Origin: Wenzhouxiangellaceae bacterium
GTDB lineage: Bacteria > Pseudomonadota > Gammaproteobacteria > Xanthomonadales > Wenzhouxiangellaceae
Length of the DNA: 64,000 nucleotides
Assembly: GCA_007695005.1 (NCBI GenBank)
Contig: REEQ01000051.1
Span: forward strand, 1 to 64,000
Direction: 5' to 3'
A program made the translations under genes and the position numbers. The notes beneath the pieces were generated by a model, which did no database searches, had not been told where the DNA came from, and worked only from the letters and a program-made list of their open reading frames with translations. Below are positions 36,416 to 46,330 of the stretch, one piece after another. How positions within the stretch are numbered: the stretch's first letter is position 1; every line of letters starts with the position of its first letter.

Positions 36416-38422
36416 GTGATTCGACGAGTATCCGTCCCCATGCTGTTTGCCCACCGGTTTGTGCTGCTGATGACATTACTGATTTCTTCCCAGCTGGCGC
36501 TGGGCCAGCCTGGCCCGGGTGAGGGGCCGGATGAGGATCTTGAGGCGATCGAGCCGGTCGCTGAACCGATTCGCGTTGGACTGGCTGGCGAATACCCGGC
36601 CGATATCGCCCGCTTCCTGCTGGTTCAGGGCGTATCCGGTGCTCAGCTCTCACCGAACGGCGACTACGTTGCCGTTTCGCTGTCAATCACCGGCGAGCCG
36701 CAGCTCTGGCTTGTGCCGATGGATGGCACTCAAAGCCGGCAGCTGACTTTCGGTAATGGCATCACCTTCTTCCGCTGGGCGCCTGATGGCAACAGCCTGA
36801 TCTACGGCGCCGACAACGCCGGCGATGAGCAGGAGGCCTATTTCCGGATCACCGTCGACGGCAAGCGCGAGTCCGAGCTGGTCCCTGCCCTGCCCGGCGC
36901 CTTTCGGTACTTTGGTGGCATGCTGCCGGACAACCGCCACATCGTCTTCGCATCCACCGAGCGCAATGGCCTGGACTTCGACATATACGTGCGCGATACC
37001 GATACCGGCGAGCAGCGCATGATCTATGAGGGCGAGTTCGCCTGGTGGCCGCGTTCCATTGCCCCGGACGGCAAGTCGCTGCTGATGACCCAGGCCGTGG
37101 GCGAAGATTCCAACAACCTGTTTCTGCTCGATGTCGAATCGGGCGAAGTCACCACCCTTTCCAAACCGGAGCGGCGGGCCAATACCCAGGATGGCGGTTT
37201 TGCCTGGACAGCCGACGGCAAGCATGTCTTCCATACTTCCAACGAAGACCGCGAATTCCGCGCCCTTGTCCGGCGCGAGCTGGCCAGCAATGAAGTGCAA
37301 GTGCTGGTCGAAGCCGAACATGACATCGACAATGTCCAGCTTTGCGGAGACAACGACCGCTACCTGGTCTGGACCACCAACGAGGATGGTTTCTTCCGTC
37401 TGCATGGCCGTGACCTGGTCGAGAACCGCGATCTCCGCATCCCGGAGCTGCCCGAAGGCGTCTACAGCCTGTCCTGCCCCCGTGGCAGCTCAGTGGTCGC
37501 CCTGGTCGTCAACGGCTGGTCCACGCCCGGCGACCTGCTGACCTGGGACCTCACCGAAAGTCAGGCCAACACCCTGTGGGCGGCCAACCTTGCTGGACTG
37601 GACCCCGAGCGTCTGGTCAGACCGGAGTCAATCCGGATGCCGGCACGAGATGGCGTTACGCTGCAGGGCCTGCTGTATCTACCGCGAGACGATGTACGCC
37701 TGGACGACGGCCCACCACCGGTGGTGTTCGACGTTCATGGCGGCCCGACCGCGCAGTCGGTCGTCAACTTCAACGGCGCGATGCAGTACCTGCTTAACCG
37801 CGGCATTGCCGTCTTCCGGCCGAACATCCGCGGCTCCACCGGCTTTGGCCACACCTACGTCACCCTGGACGATCAGGAGAGACGCCTGGACAGCATCCGC
37901 GACCTGGTCGACATGGTCGAGTTCTTCCGTGAAGACGGTCGCGTCGATGCCGATCGCGCCATCGTTCGCGGCGGTTCCTACGGTGGCTACGCGGTCAACG
38001 CCGTGCTGGCCAACCACCCCGGGTACTTCATTGCCGGAGTATCGCTGTTCGGCGTCGCCGACTGGGTGACCGCGCTTGAAGTGGCCTCCCCGGCCCTGAA
38101 GGCATCCGACATCATCGAGTACGGCGACATCCGCGAAGAACGCTGGCGCGAGTTCTATACCAAGTATTCGCCGATCCGCCAGGCCGACCAGATCAATGTG
38201 CCGGTGCTGTACTCGCACGGCGTCAATGACCGCCGCGTCGAGATCTACGAAACCGAGGTCATGGTCCGCACCTTGCGCGCCAATGGCATCGAGGCGCCCT
38301 ACATCCGCTTCCGCGACGAGGGCCACGGCTGGCGCCGCCTGTCCAACCGCCTGTTCTACCACCGCCGCGAAGCCGAATTCATGCTGCAGCAATTCGGCTT
38401 GATGGATGCGGGGGAGTACTGA
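36416..38422 (+). CDS. Secreted S9 family (prolyl oligopeptidase-like) peptidase
   Basis: 668 residues from GTG 36416, or 660 from ATG 36440. A signal peptide lies within the first 32 residues. A seven-bladed propeller-like region (about 70-400, with WD40-like SPNGDYVA and APDGNSLIY motifs) precedes the alpha/beta-hydrolase domain. Catalytic residues: S521 in GGSYGGY, D in HGVNDRR and H in DEGHGW. It probably cleaves peptides after Pro or Ala in the periplasm. TACACT lies 9 bases before the GTG, and no Shine-Dalgarno is seen, so the 5' end may be leaderless. Confidence 0.9.
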   Translation: MIRRVSVPMLFAHRFVLLMTLLISSQLALGQPGPGEGPDEDLEAIEPVAEPIRVGLAGEYPADIARFLLVQGVSGAQLSPNGDYVAVSLSITGEPQLWLVPMDGTQSRQLTFGNGITFFRWAPDGNSLIYGADNAGDEQEAYFRITVDGKRESELVPALPGAFRYFGGMLPDNRHIVFASTERNGLDFDIYVRDTDTGEQRMIYEGEFAWWPRSIAPDGKSLLMTQAVGEDSNNLFLLDVESGEVTTLSKPERRANTQDGGFAWTADGKHVFHTSNEDREFRALVRRELASNEVQVLVEAEHDIDNVQLCGDNDRYLVWTTNEDGFFRLHGRDLVENRDLRIPELPEGVYSLSCPRGSSVVALVVNGWSTPGDLLTWDLTESQANTLWAANLAGLDPERLVRPESIRMPARDGVTLQGLLYLPRDDVRLDDGPPPVVFDVHGGPTAQSVVNFNGAMQYLLNRGIAVFRPNIRGSTGFGHTYVTLDDQERRLDSIRDLVDMVEFFREDGRVDADRAIVRGGSYGGYAVNAVLANHPGYFIAGVSLFGVADWVTALEVASPALKASDIIEYGDIREERWREFYTKYSPIRQADQINVPVLYSHGVNDRRVEIYETEVMVRTLRANGIEAPYIRFRDEGHGWRRLSNRLFYHRREAEFMLQQFGLMDAGEY

Positions 38423-38498
38423 TTGGCGGGCCCTTGCCAGGGGCCCTGTGCGGGGTTTGGAAGATGTCGATGTTCCTGGCAAGTTTTGGGCATGGACC

Positions 38499-38522
38499 GC
38501 CGGGGGCGTCGCCCCGGCCTAC
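38499..38522 (-). repeat. REP-like hairpin with GTAG head
   Basis: On the minus strand, GTAG (38522-38519) is followed by GGCCGGGG, a short loop and CCCCGGC pairing to it (38518-38512 with 38505-38499). A GTAG tetranucleotide joined to a GC-rich hairpin is the known layout of REP/SMAG elements in Xanthomonadales and other proteobacteria. The TAG of GTAG is the stop codon of the RND permease gene that ends at 38519. Confidence 0.55.
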
Positions 38523-41500
38523 GATGTGCGGGTCGCGGCAGGCGCGGGTGAAGTCGAGGCCCGGGACCGCACCTTGCCGGTCCATTGTCTGAGACTGTCC
38601 AGCAGCACGTAGACAAAGGGTACGACGACCAGGCTGATGAGGGTGGAAAAGGCCAGGCCGCCGATGATGGCGCGGGCCATGGGGTAATACGGCGGGCCAC
38701 CGCCGCCGATGCGGGTCTGACCGATGGCCAGCGGAATCATGGCCAGGATGGTGGTAGCGGCAGTCATCAGGATGGGACGCAGGCGGTCGCGGCCGCCCTG
38801 GATGACGGCGGCATCCCGGGCCATGCCCTTGCGGCGCAGGTTGTTGACATGGTCGATCAGGACGATGCCGTTGTTGACCACGATACCCATCAACACCAGC
38901 ATGCCGATCAGGGCCATGACCGACATGTTGGTGCCGGTGATGAAGAAGAACCAGTAAACGCCGACAAAGGAAAACAGGATCGAGGTGATGATCGAGACCG
39001 GGAACAGGGTGGACTCGAACAATGCGGCCATGACGATGAAAATCAGGACCAGTGCCAGCAGCATGTTGAACATCATCTGCTGCATGGCTTCCTGATCCTG
39101 CTGGAAGGCCTCGCCGAAGCTCCAGGAGTAGCCGGCAGGCAGGCTGATCTGGTTCATGACCGCGCTCATCTGCTCCCTGGCCTCGCTCATGCTGATATCG
39201 CGCAGGTTGGCCTCGACATTCAGGCTGGTGCGCCGGTTCTGGCGAAAGATGTTGTTCGGACCGGGTACAGTCTCCAGATCAGCGACCGCGCCCAGGCGCA
39301 CGCGCTCGCCCAATTGATTGACCAGCGGCAGATTGGCAAGCTGGGTTGCGCTTTGCCGATCAGCGCCGTGAAACTCCAGCCGCATCACCAGCTCGCCCTC
39401 CGGCCCGCGAAACTCATTCAGGGCCTGTCCACGCATGGCGACACTGATTGCCTGGGCCACCTCGGCGGTAGCCAGGCCGGCCGCGTGCGCTCGCTGGGGA
39501 TCAACCTGCACCCGCACCTCTTCGGCCCCGGCGGTGGCACCTGAACGCACATCGACCAGACCGTCGATGGTCGACAGCACCCGCACCACCTCTTCGGCCA
39601 GGCCGAACAGTTCTTCGGTGGACTCTCCATGCAGGCGCAGGCTCAGTGATTCGCTGCTGGCGGCGCGGCGAAACTCGAAGGCCGGGTTGCCGATGGCGAT
39701 AGGAGGCAGGTTCTCGCGCACCCGCGCGCGGATTTCCTCGTTCGACAGGCGCCGGTCGGGCTTAAGGATCAGGGTGGTTTCGGCGCGGCTGTCGTTGTAG
39801 AAGCTGTACAGGGACTCGAACTCGAACTGCGCCTGATTGGCCTGCAAATATCCTTCAATCAGATCAACGGCCTCGCGCACCTTGTCCAGGGTATAGCTGC
39901 CGGCGACGTTGTAGCGCAGCATCAGACGGTCGCTTTCGACGCTGTCGAACATATCCTGCTGGACCTTGCCCATCGGCACCATCGCCGACAGCAGCAGTGC
40001 CAGAACCAGTAATGCCGTGGTCCAGCGAAATCTCAGACTGAAGGCAAGCACGCGGGCATAGCCGGCAGTCAGACGCTCCAGCCAGCGGCTGCGGCGGCCG
40101 TTGACCGGCGGCCGGACCTTGAGCGCCAGCAGCGGAATCACGGTCTGCGCAATCAGCAGTGACGCAATCAGGGCCACGGTGATCGTGTAGGCGACATGCG
40201 ACAGGAAAACGGTGACCTCGCTCTGGCCGCCGAAAATGTTGGGCAGAAAGACGATGATGGTGGTCAGGGTACCGGCACTGATCGCCAGGGCCACTTCGCG
40301 CACGCCCAGCAGGGTGGCTCGGCCTGGCTGGCCCGGAAACTGCTCCTTCTTCCGGTAAATGCTTTCGGTCACGACCACGGCATTGTCGACCAGCATGCCG
40401 ATGGCCAGCATCAGGCCCATCATGGTCAGGATGTTCAGGCTCAAGCCCAGAAAGTACATTGCCCCAAGCGTGATCAGAATGGCGGCAGGCACCGACAGCA
40501 TCACGATCAGGGTGGTTGCCCACTGCCGCAGAAACAGATAGAGCACGATCATCGACATCAACGCCCCGAGCAGCCCGGCCATCGCCAGGTCCTTCAGCGA
40601 GGAGACGATGCCCTCGGCCTGGCTGAACAGGATGTACAGGCTGATGCCGGCCATTTCCGGGATGTCGTTGATCGCGTCGATCTCGGCCAGCACCGCGCGG
40701 CTGACTTCAACGACATTCGCCCCGGCCTCGGCGAAGATATCCACCGACACCGCGAAATTGCCGTCCAGCAAGCGCCCGTAGCGCATCGGCGGCGATTCGA
40801 GCACGACATCGGCAACATCGCCCAGCCTGAGTCCGCTGGCATTGATTGGCAGGGCCCGAATCTCGTCCAGGCTGCGGAACTCGCCCTGGGGTGAGACGCG
40901 CACCCGAAGGCCTGCAGCGCTGTCGGTGATGTAGCCGGCAGAGGTGGAAAAGTTGGCCCGGCGCAGGCGCTCGCTCAGCTCGTTCAGGTCCACCTGGTGA
41001 GCGGCAATGCGGTCGGCATGCAGGAGGATGCGAACCTCCCTCGGTTCGACTCCATCCAGCGATACCTGGGCGACCCCATCGATCCGTTCCAGACGCCGGC
41101 GGACATTGCGGTCCAGCAGTTCGTAGGATTGGGACAAGTCCATGCCCGCACCAATGCGCAGCCCCAGAATGGGCTCATCGACATTGGTGAACTTGCGCAC
41201 AAACACCCGCTCCAGATCGTCGGGCAGCAGGTGGCGAATACCGTCGATCTTGTCGCGCGCCTCGACGCCGCGGGCGTCCATGTCGGCATCCCAGCCAAAA
41301 TTCAGGAAAATCGTGGCCTGGTCCTGGCTGGAGTTGGAATTCATCCGCTGAATGCCGCTCATGGTTGACAGCGCATCCTCGATCGGGCGGGTGATCAGGC
41401 GCTCGACCTCCTCAGGCGAGCTGCCCTGGTAAGGCACCTGCACCATCATGCCGGGAAAGTCGATATCGGGGAAAAACTCCAGCGGCAGCAGGCGCAGGGC

Positions 41501-41581
41501 AATCAAGCCCAGCAGGCACAGGCTGACGAACACCATGCCGGTGGTTACCGGTCGGCGGATGGCCAGGCGGGTCGGGCTCAT
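38519..41581 (-). CDS. RND efflux permease (HAE1/AcrB-like), second of two
   Basis: 1020 residues with the 12-helix RND layout: TM1, a large periplasmic loop, TM2-6, a second loop, TM7-12. TM4 carries D399-N400 (GMLVDNAVVV); AcrB has two Asp there. Family blocks FFPDIDFPGMMVQVPYQGS and DHVNNLRRKGM...RDRLRPILMT are present. It overlaps the preceding permease by 4 bases (ATGA). The two permeases with a single fusion protein recall MdtABC, where both permeases form one pump. The gene stop is within a REP-like element. Confidence 0.93.
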   Translation of the reverse strand: MSPTRLAIRRPVTTGMVFVSLCLLGLIALRLLPLEFFPDIDFPGMMVQVPYQGSSPEEVERLITRPIEDALSTMSGIQRMNSNSSQDQATIFLNFGWDADMDARGVEARDKIDGIRHLLPDDLERVFVRKFTNVDEPILGLRIGAGMDLSQSYELLDRNVRRRLERIDGVAQVSLDGVEPREVRILLHADRIAAHQVDLNELSERLRRANFSTSAGYITDSAAGLRVRVSPQGEFRSLDEIRALPINASGLRLGDVADVVLESPPMRYGRLLDGNFAVSVDIFAEAGANVVEVSRAVLAEIDAINDIPEMAGISLYILFSQAEGIVSSLKDLAMAGLLGALMSMIVLYLFLRQWATTLIVMLSVPAAILITLGAMYFLGLSLNILTMMGLMLAIGMLVDNAVVVTESIYRKKEQFPGQPGRATLLGVREVALAISAGTLTTIIVFLPNIFGGQSEVTVFLSHVAYTITVALIASLLIAQTVIPLLALKVRPPVNGRRSRWLERLTAGYARVLAFSLRFRWTTALLVLALLLSAMVPMGKVQQDMFDSVESDRLMLRYNVAGSYTLDKVREAVDLIEGYLQANQAQFEFESLYSFYNDSRAETTLILKPDRRLSNEEIRARVRENLPPIAIGNPAFEFRRAASSESLSLRLHGESTEELFGLAEEVVRVLSTIDGLVDVRSGATAGAEEVRVQVDPQRAHAAGLATAEVAQAISVAMRGQALNEFRGPEGELVMRLEFHGADRQSATQLANLPLVNQLGERVRLGAVADLETVPGPNNIFRQNRRTSLNVEANLRDISMSEAREQMSAVMNQISLPAGYSWSFGEAFQQDQEAMQQMMFNMLLALVLIFIVMAALFESTLFPVSIITSILFSFVGVYWFFFITGTNMSVMALIGMLVLMGIVVNNGIVLIDHVNNLRRKGMARDAAVIQGGRDRLRPILMTAATTILAMIPLAIGQTRIGGGGPPYYPMARAIIGGLAFSTLISLVVVPFVYVLLDSLRQWTGKVRSRASTSPAPAATRTS

Positions 41582-44500
41582 GGACCTGCCGGCTCGGGCA
41601 AGGACCGGGCTGAAACAGTTTTGTCGGCTGTCGTCTGGCGCCGGTCCAGCAGGCTGTAAACCACGGGAATCACGACCAGGGTCAGCAGCGTGGCCAGCAG
41701 CAGTCCGCCGATCACGGTAATTGCCATTGGCGCGCGCATCTCGGCGCCCTCCCCCATTCCAACAGCCAGCGGCAACAGGCCCAGGGTCGTGGTGAGCGTG
41801 GTCATGATGATGGGCCGCAGCCGGGCCCGGCCGCCCTCGACAATGGCTTCCAGGCGCGGCAACCCGGCCTCGCGCAGCTGGTTGATCCGGGTGACCAGGA
41901 CGATGGCGTTATTGACCACGATCCCGGCCAGCATGATCAGTCCGATGAACACCACCACCGACAGACTGGAACCGGTCAGCCACAAGGCAAACACGGCCCC
42001 GGTCAGAGCCAGCGGGATGGTCAGGAGAATCACGAAGGGATGCAGCAGGGACTCGAACTGGGAAGCCATGACCAGATAGACCAGGAACACGGCCAGGGCA
42101 AGGGCCAGCAGCAGCGAGGAAAAAGCGCGCTGCATCTCTTCGCTCTGCCCGGCGACTCTGGCACTCATGCCAGCAGGCATGGGGATTTCGGCCAGAATGG
42201 CGCGGGCCTCGTCGGCGGCCCGTCCCAGATCGCCGAAGCCCGGGTTGGCGGTGATCAGGGCTACGCGCTGCTGGGCAATGCGGCGAATCTCGGAAGGACC
42301 GATGGCCAGGCTCAAATCGGCCACCGCATCCAGCGTGATCGGTCGCTCGGCACCGGGGTTGACCACCAGCCCTGCCAGCCGCTCCAGCGACTCGCGCTGA
42401 TCCTCGCGCGCCCGCACCAGAACATCGATCCGTCGCTCGCGCCAGGTATAGCGCGTCGCTACTTCGCCGCGCACCTGGCGGACCACGGTATCGGCAATCT
42501 GATCGGCTCTCAGGCCCAGGCGCGCGGCGCGCTCGTGGTCAAAGCGGATCTGGATTTCCGGATGACCCTGCTCCATGCTGGTCTGTACGTCAGCAAAGCG
42601 AGGGGAGTCAGCCAGGCGCCGGGCAATGCGGTCCGACACCTGCCTGAGCTGGTCGAGATCGAATCCGCTGACTTCGATTTCCAGCGGTGTGGCGAAGCTG
42701 AACAGCTCCGGTCTGCCGACGACATAGCTGACGCCGGGCATTTCGACCAGATGCTGGCGCAGGGCATCGATCACCCGGGCCTCGTCAGCGCCGGTATTCA
42801 GGACCACATTCAATGTCCCGGAGTGCTCCCCGGCTTCATCCGGGTTGGTATCCATGCGCGCCCCGGTGCCGGCGACCACGTCAGTGCGCCTGACTTCGGG
42901 TCGCGCCCTGGCCACGGCGTCCAGGCGAGCAATGGCGGCATCAGTCTGCTCAAGTGGCGTACCTGGCGGCAGCTGCAGCTCGACATGAAACTCGCCCTGA
43001 GCCAGACTGGGCACCAACTCCATGCCCAGCCGCGGCACCAGCAGCAGGGCCAGGACAAACAAGGCGACTGCTATTGCCACGGTTGCCCCGCGCCAGGCGA
43101 GCGCCTTTTTCAAAAGCTGTGGATAGACATCGGCAATGACCTGGAAAGCACGGTTGAAGGCGACGACCAGCGGTTTGAATAACAGGTGCAGCAGCCTGGC
43201 GAGGCCGGAGAAGGCCTTGACCAGCAGGCGGGTGATGACAACGGCAAGGCCGGTGATCAGGCCGGCGATGAAGGAACGCAAGCGGGCCAGACGACCCTTG
43301 CCTGTTGCGTCATTCAGCTCGACGGTCATTGGCAGATCGCCGCCGGCAAGCGCGCGCGGCTTTTCTCCAAGGGTGGCCAGCATGGGAATCAGGGTCAAAG
43401 CCACGCCCAGCGAGACCAGCAGGGCGAAAGTCACCGTCAGCGCCTGGTCGCGAAACAGTTCGCCGGCAATGCCGTCAACGAAAACCAGCGGAAAGAACAC
43501 GGCGATGGTGGTCAGGGTGGCGGCCACCACGGCCCCGGAAACCTCGCCGGCACCGTCGCGCGCGGCCTCGATCAAGCCGGCCCCCTGCTCGCGCTTGGCG
43601 GCAATGTTCTCCAGCACAACGATGGCGTTGTCGACCAAAAGACCAATGGCCAGGGCAATGCCGCCCAGCGACATGATATTCAGGGTAATGCCGCCGCCAT
43701 GCATGGCCGCAAAGGTGGCAATGACCGACACCGGAATCGCCACGCCGATAATGACCGTGGCACGCACGTTCCTCAGGAACAGATAGAGCACGGCGATGGC
43801 CAGCAGGCCACCGAGCACGGCCGCCTGGATCACCTGGATGATGGCATTGCGGATGAACACGGACTGATCGTAGACCCGGGTCAGGGCCAGGTCCGCGGGC
43901 ATGTCGGCCTCGATCCGGGTCAGGCGGCGCTCGACCGCGCGGGCCACGGCGACCACGTTGGCATCACCTTCCCGGTAAATCGCCAGCTCGACCATTTCCT
44001 CACCGTTGACCCGGGTAATCGCCTCGCGCTCGCGCCAGCCCTGGCGCACTTCAGCAATATCGCGCAGGTAAACCGGGCTGACGTCGCGGGTAGCAATGAT
44101 CACGCCGGCAATTTCATCAACGCTCTGAAACTCGTTGACGGTGCGAACCAGGAACTGGCGCGTACCCTCTTCCAGGCGTCCGCCCGACAGGTTGACGTTC
44201 TCGGCGCGCAGGCGCTGGGCAACCTGTTCCACGCTCAGACCAAGCTGGGCCAGGCGGTATTGATCGACCAGCACCTGGATTTCATCTTCCAGACCGCCGG
44301 AAACGGTAATCGCAGCAACGCCCGGAATGGCTTCAAGATCCTTCTTGAGCTGCTCATCGGCATGCCGGCGCAGGATGCGCAGCTCCAGGCTGCGATCCGG
44401 ATAAGCGGCCGGCGGCAGGATGCCGCTTTCTGAGTCCGCTGCGGCATCCGGGTTACGGGCCAGGGCGAAGCGCAGAACCGGCTCGGTCGAGGGATCGAAG

Positions 44501-44883
44501 CGCAGCAGGAGCGGTCGCTCGGCCTGCAGCGGCAGGTTCAAGCGCTCCAGGCGCTCGCGCACATCCAGCGCGGCATGATCCATATTGCTGCCCCAGGCGA
44601 ACTCCAGGGTGACATCGGACTGGCCCGGGCGCGACACCGAAGAAACCCGGCGCACACCGCGCACCACACCGACCACTTCCTCGACCGGCCGGGTAATCAG
44701 GTTCTCGATCTCGGCCGGCGCGGCACCGGTGTAGTCGGTGCGAACGGTCAGGGTCGGATAGGCCAGGTCGGGCAGCAGGCTGATATCCAGCCGGGAAAGA
44801 GACACCAGCCCGAACAGCAGCAGGCCCAGGGTAAACATCGCCACTGTCACCCGCCGCCGGGTCGCCACGCGAATCAGGTTCAT
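41578..44883 (-). CDS. RND efflux permease (HAE1/AcrB-like), first of two
   Basis: 1101 residues. N-terminus MNLIRVATRRRVTVAMF...LLPDLAYPTLTVRTDYTGA and TM4 GLLVDNAIVVLENI (D418, N419) define an RND permease. A longer loop between TM6 and TM7 includes an extra hydrophobic segment (about residues 520-600) not seen in its partner, accounting for the added 80 residues. It uses the proton gradient to export drugs, lipophilic molecules or similar. It follows the fusion-protein gene across 148 bases that hold palindrome copy B. Confidence 0.93.
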   Translation of the reverse strand: MNLIRVATRRRVTVAMFTLGLLLFGLVSLSRLDISLLPDLAYPTLTVRTDYTGAAPAEIENLITRPVEEVVGVVRGVRRVSSVSRPGQSDVTLEFAWGSNMDHAALDVRERLERLNLPLQAERPLLLRFDPSTEPVLRFALARNPDAAADSESGILPPAAYPDRSLELRILRRHADEQLKKDLEAIPGVAAITVSGGLEDEIQVLVDQYRLAQLGLSVEQVAQRLRAENVNLSGGRLEEGTRQFLVRTVNEFQSVDEIAGVIIATRDVSPVYLRDIAEVRQGWREREAITRVNGEEMVELAIYREGDANVVAVARAVERRLTRIEADMPADLALTRVYDQSVFIRNAIIQVIQAAVLGGLLAIAVLYLFLRNVRATVIIGVAIPVSVIATFAAMHGGGITLNIMSLGGIALAIGLLVDNAIVVLENIAAKREQGAGLIEAARDGAGEVSGAVVAATLTTIAVFFPLVFVDGIAGELFRDQALTVTFALLVSLGVALTLIPMLATLGEKPRALAGGDLPMTVELNDATGKGRLARLRSFIAGLITGLAVVITRLLVKAFSGLARLLHLLFKPLVVAFNRAFQVIADVYPQLLKKALAWRGATVAIAVALFVLALLLVPRLGMELVPSLAQGEFHVELQLPPGTPLEQTDAAIARLDAVARARPEVRRTDVVAGTGARMDTNPDEAGEHSGTLNVVLNTGADEARVIDALRQHLVEMPGVSYVVGRPELFSFATPLEIEVSGFDLDQLRQVSDRIARRLADSPRFADVQTSMEQGHPEIQIRFDHERAARLGLRADQIADTVVRQVRGEVATRYTWRERRIDVLVRAREDQRESLERLAGLVVNPGAERPITLDAVADLSLAIGPSEIRRIAQQRVALITANPGFGDLGRAADEARAILAEIPMPAGMSARVAGQSEEMQRAFSSLLLALALAVFLVYLVMASQFESLLHPFVILLTIPLALTGAVFALWLTGSSLSVVVFIGLIMLAGIVVNNAIVLVTRINQLREAGLPRLEAIVEGGRARLRPIIMTTLTTTLGLLPLAVGMGEGAEMRAPMAITVIGGLLLATLLTLVVIPVVYSLLDRRQTTADKTVSARSLPEPAGP

Positions 44884-44913
44884 GCGAGCAGCCCGTCGCC
44901 CAGTAGGCCTTGA

Positions 44914-44982
44914 CTAACCGCGAAGACGCAAAGCTTGAAAAACGAATCCTCTTCCTTCGTGAACTTCGCGTTTTTGCGGTTA
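44914..44982. repeat. Imperfect long palindrome, copy B (cgcaaag-type)
   Basis: CTAACCGCGAAGACGCAAAG (44914-44933) pairs with the right arm ending GCGTTTTTGCGGTTAG (to 44982); about 16 of the outer 19 positions pair. The arms carry the 'gaagacgcaaag' core also seen, diverged, at 33520-33594. It separates the fusion-protein gene from the first permease gene. It could form a hairpin in the operon mRNA. Confidence 0.7.
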
Positions 44983-45031
44983 GGGAGCCTTTGAGTCCGG
45001 CACCAGGAACGATTGGACCTGGCCACCATAA

Positions 45032-46096
45032 TCAGCCCTCGACCTCTTCGACGGTATCGCCGAGAATGAGGACCTCAGCGCCGCTGCGCAGGCTGGCCTG
45101 GCCGGTGACGACGACGCGCTCGCCCGGCTCCAGACCGTCGACGATTTCAAATTCGCCGTTGTTGCGGTAGCCGACCGTTACCGCTCGGCGCTGCGCTTGT
45201 TCGCTGTTGACCACGAATACCGACTGGCGGCCGTCTTCGCTCATGACCGCGGCAACGGGTACCAGCACGGCCTGCTCGCGACTGTCGTAGACGATATGGA
45301 AGCGGCCAAACATGCCTGGCCGCAAACGCTGGCCATGATCGGCCAGCTCAACGGTGACCCGGAAGGTGCCGGATGCGGCATCGACCACCGGGCTGATGCG
45401 GGCAATCTGGCCGACAAAGGCTTGTCCTGGCAGCGCGTCGACCTGAAGCCTGGCCGGCTGACCGGGACGGAGGCGGGCCAGCTCACGTTCAGGCACATGC
45501 AATACCGCCTGAATCGGCTCCATGGCGGTGACCACAAAAACCGGATCGGTCGTGTTGACCATGTTGCCGACCCGGACCATGCGCTGCGATACCACGCCGT
45601 CGATCGGCGCGGTAATGTGGCTATAAGACAACTCGAGGCGTACCAGCTCGACCTGGGTCTGCTGGGCCTGATACTCGTACTGCAGACGCTCGAACACCTC
45701 GGTGGCAATCAGGTTGCGCTGATGCATTTCACGCTGGCGATTGAAGTCCTGGCGCAGGCGGCTCAGGTCGGCCTCGGCCCGGGCGAGCTCCAGGCGCAGG
45801 CGATCATCATCGATCCGCGCCAGCACATCGCCGGCCTGGACGCTGTCACCCTCCTCGGCCACGATCTCGACGATACGGCCGCCGATACGTGGTACGACGC
45901 GCGCCTCGCCATCGGCCTCCAGCGTCGCGGTTGCCGAGTAGAAGGCCGAAATCGCGCCCAGACGGGCGCGCTCCACTTCCACCGGAACGCGCGGCGTGGG
46001 CTCGGCACCATTGGCCGGCGCCTCGGAATTACCGTTGCTGCAGGCGGCCAGGACGACCGTCGACAAGACCAGCAAAAACCCGACTATTCGATTCAT
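45032..46096 (-). CDS. RND efflux periplasmic adaptor (membrane fusion) lipoprotein
   Basis: 354 residues. The lipobox LAAC at 16-19 marks a lipoprotein. Then barrel-sandwich (VPRIGGRIVEIVAEEGDSVQAGDVLARID), an alpha hairpin (about 98-140), the second lipoyl half (SHITAPIDGVVSQRMV), a beta barrel and the membrane-proximal domain. It links the permeases to an outer-membrane channel, which is not encoded here. GGAG lies 7 bases before the ATG. It is the first gene of the three-gene efflux operon. Confidence 0.94.
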   Translation of the reverse strand: MNRIVGFLLVLSTVVLAACSNGNSEAPANGAEPTPRVPVEVERARLGAISAFYSATATLEADGEARVVPRIGGRIVEIVAEEGDSVQAGDVLARIDDDRLRLELARAEADLSRLRQDFNRQREMHQRNLIATEVFERLQYEYQAQQTQVELVRLELSYSHITAPIDGVVSQRMVRVGNMVNTTDPVFVVTAMEPIQAVLHVPERELARLRPGQPARLQVDALPGQAFVGQIARISPVVDAASGTFRVTVELADHGQRLRPGMFGRFHIVYDSREQAVLVPVAAVMSEDGRQSVFVVNSEQAQRRAVTVGYRNNGEFEIVDGLEPGERVVVTGQASLRSGAEVLILGDTVEEVEG

Positions 46097-46243
46097 TGAC
46101 TGACTCCGCTACGCGGGCTTGGTGTGTTAGTGAACTATAACACCACGATACCAGCGCCCGCCCCTGCCAAAAGTAATAGTGACTTCGACAGTAAGTGCGA
46201 GCGGGGTTCGGTCCGTTGAAACCAGGGCGCCGAGATGCAAGGC

Positions 46244-46276
46244 CAACCAGGCAAACCAGGCAAACCAGGCAAACCA
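46244..46276. repeat. 9-bp tandem repeat, about 3.6 copies
   Basis: The unit AAACCAGGC is repeated head to tail (first copy lacks one A), ending at AAACCA. It lies in the 234-base gap between the divergently placed fusion-protein operon and the SDR gene stop. No other feature is evident in that gap. Confidence 0.85.
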
Positions 46277-46330
46277 AAAAAGCGCGATTGGTTATGCTGC
46301 TTCTGGCGGAGACCTGCAGGTATACCTGGT

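Noticed and set aside
43186..44433. 415-codon plus-strand open frame opposite the first RND permease
   Set aside because: Composition is Gly/His/Gln rich without membrane or catalytic pattern; the RND gene on the other strand is certain.
46244..46276. Possible CRISPR-like array
   Set aside because: Repeats are only 9 bp with no spacers and no cas genes nearby.
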